Shown: positions 5,533 through 5,671 of the stretch, piece by piece
Layout: the number at the start of each line of letters is the position of its first letter
Position numbering within the stretch: the first letter of the stretch is position 1
Assembly: GCA_031272615.1 (NCBI GenBank)
Contig: JAISTL010000032.1
Location: forward strand, 1 to 5,671
DNA length: 5,671 nt
Source of the DNA: Methylobacteriaceae bacterium
GTDB lineage: Bacteria; Pseudomonadota; Alphaproteobacteria; Rhizobiales; Beijerinckiaceae
Direction of reading: 5' to 3'
The notes under the pieces: generated by a model
What the model saw: only the letters and a program-made list of their open reading frames with translations
What the model was told of the DNA's origin: nothing
Database searches by the model: none
Program-made: the position numbers and the translations under genes

Positions 5533-5586
5533 CTGTTTCAATTCGCGACAGGCGGATTTACGACGCAACGACACATTTTGAAACAG
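5533..5586. repeat. 9-bp inverted repeat CTGTTTCAA/TTGAAACAG
   Basis: Perfect 9-base arms (5533-5541 and 5578-5586) are separated by 36 bases, starting 16 bases after the GntR stop codon. There is no T-tract, and the long spacer makes an intrinsic terminator unlikely. It could be a pair of operator half-sites, the ends of a small mobile or repetitive element, or a loop structure. The arm shares TTTCAA with the inverted repeat at 4521-4542. Confidence 0.4.
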
Positions 5587-5642
5587 TGCCGGCCCGTTGT
5601 TGTTCATTCGCTTTTCCCCATTCCGATTCCCGCGAAACACGG

Positions 5643-5670
5643 TTGACATCCCACGGGAAAGGGTTAAAAA
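5643..5670 (+). promoter_or_regulatory. Promoter candidate at the right edge
   Basis: A perfect TTGACA (5643-5648) is followed after 16 bases by TAAAAA (5665-5670, four of six consensus bases). It points off the right edge toward whatever gene follows the regulator. Being next to a GntR regulator, it is a natural candidate for the regulated promoter. The window ends at the -10 box, so the start site and target gene are unseen. Confidence 0.4.
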
Positions 5671-5671
5671 T

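Overview
The window looks like chromosomal DNA from a GC-rich alphaproteobacterium. The evidence is the wording of the translation proteins: S12 carries an [17 protein letters not shown] stretch and ends [11 protein letters not shown]-Tu begins with a [18 protein letters not shown] block, and EF-G begins [20 protein letters not shown]. This placement rests on recalled family sequences and no database search was run; anything finer than class would be a guess.

Layout. Positions 1-3197 hold the str (streptomycin) operon on the minus strand, read right to left: rpsL (S12), rpsG (S7), fusA (EF-G), then tuf (EF-Tu), which runs off the left edge after 38 codons. Gaps are short (59, 30 and 67 bases) and each gene has a clear Shine-Dalgarno sequence, so they are very probably co-transcribed. 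Upstream of rpsL are a roughly 260-base leader and two sigma70-like promoter candidates. The stronger one (TTGACT-17-TAGAAG) lies behind an A/T-rich UP-like tract.

Positions 3500-4800 form an accessory-looking stretch. It contains a pair of 33-bp dispersed-repeat units of the widespread 'agcgaagcaatccag' type, a 101-residue minus-strand gene for a small helix-turn-helix protein resembling the N-terminal part of phage terminase small subunits, and an A/T-rich control region with overlapping palindromes and a TTGACA box. No other phage genes are visible. From 4261 to 4806 I find no convincing gene, only inverted repeats that may belong to the control region of the next gene.

Positions 4807-5517 encode a complete GntR-type regulator of the FadR/FCD class on the plus strand. 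Past it are a 9-bp inverted repeat and a promoter-like TTGACA box at the right edge. The regulator probably controls genes to the right of the window, which is inference from position.

No new multi-gene system is evident. The parts most worth a second look are the small terminase-like orphan gene with its palindromic control region, and the TTTCAA-type inverted repeats that flank the GntR gene.
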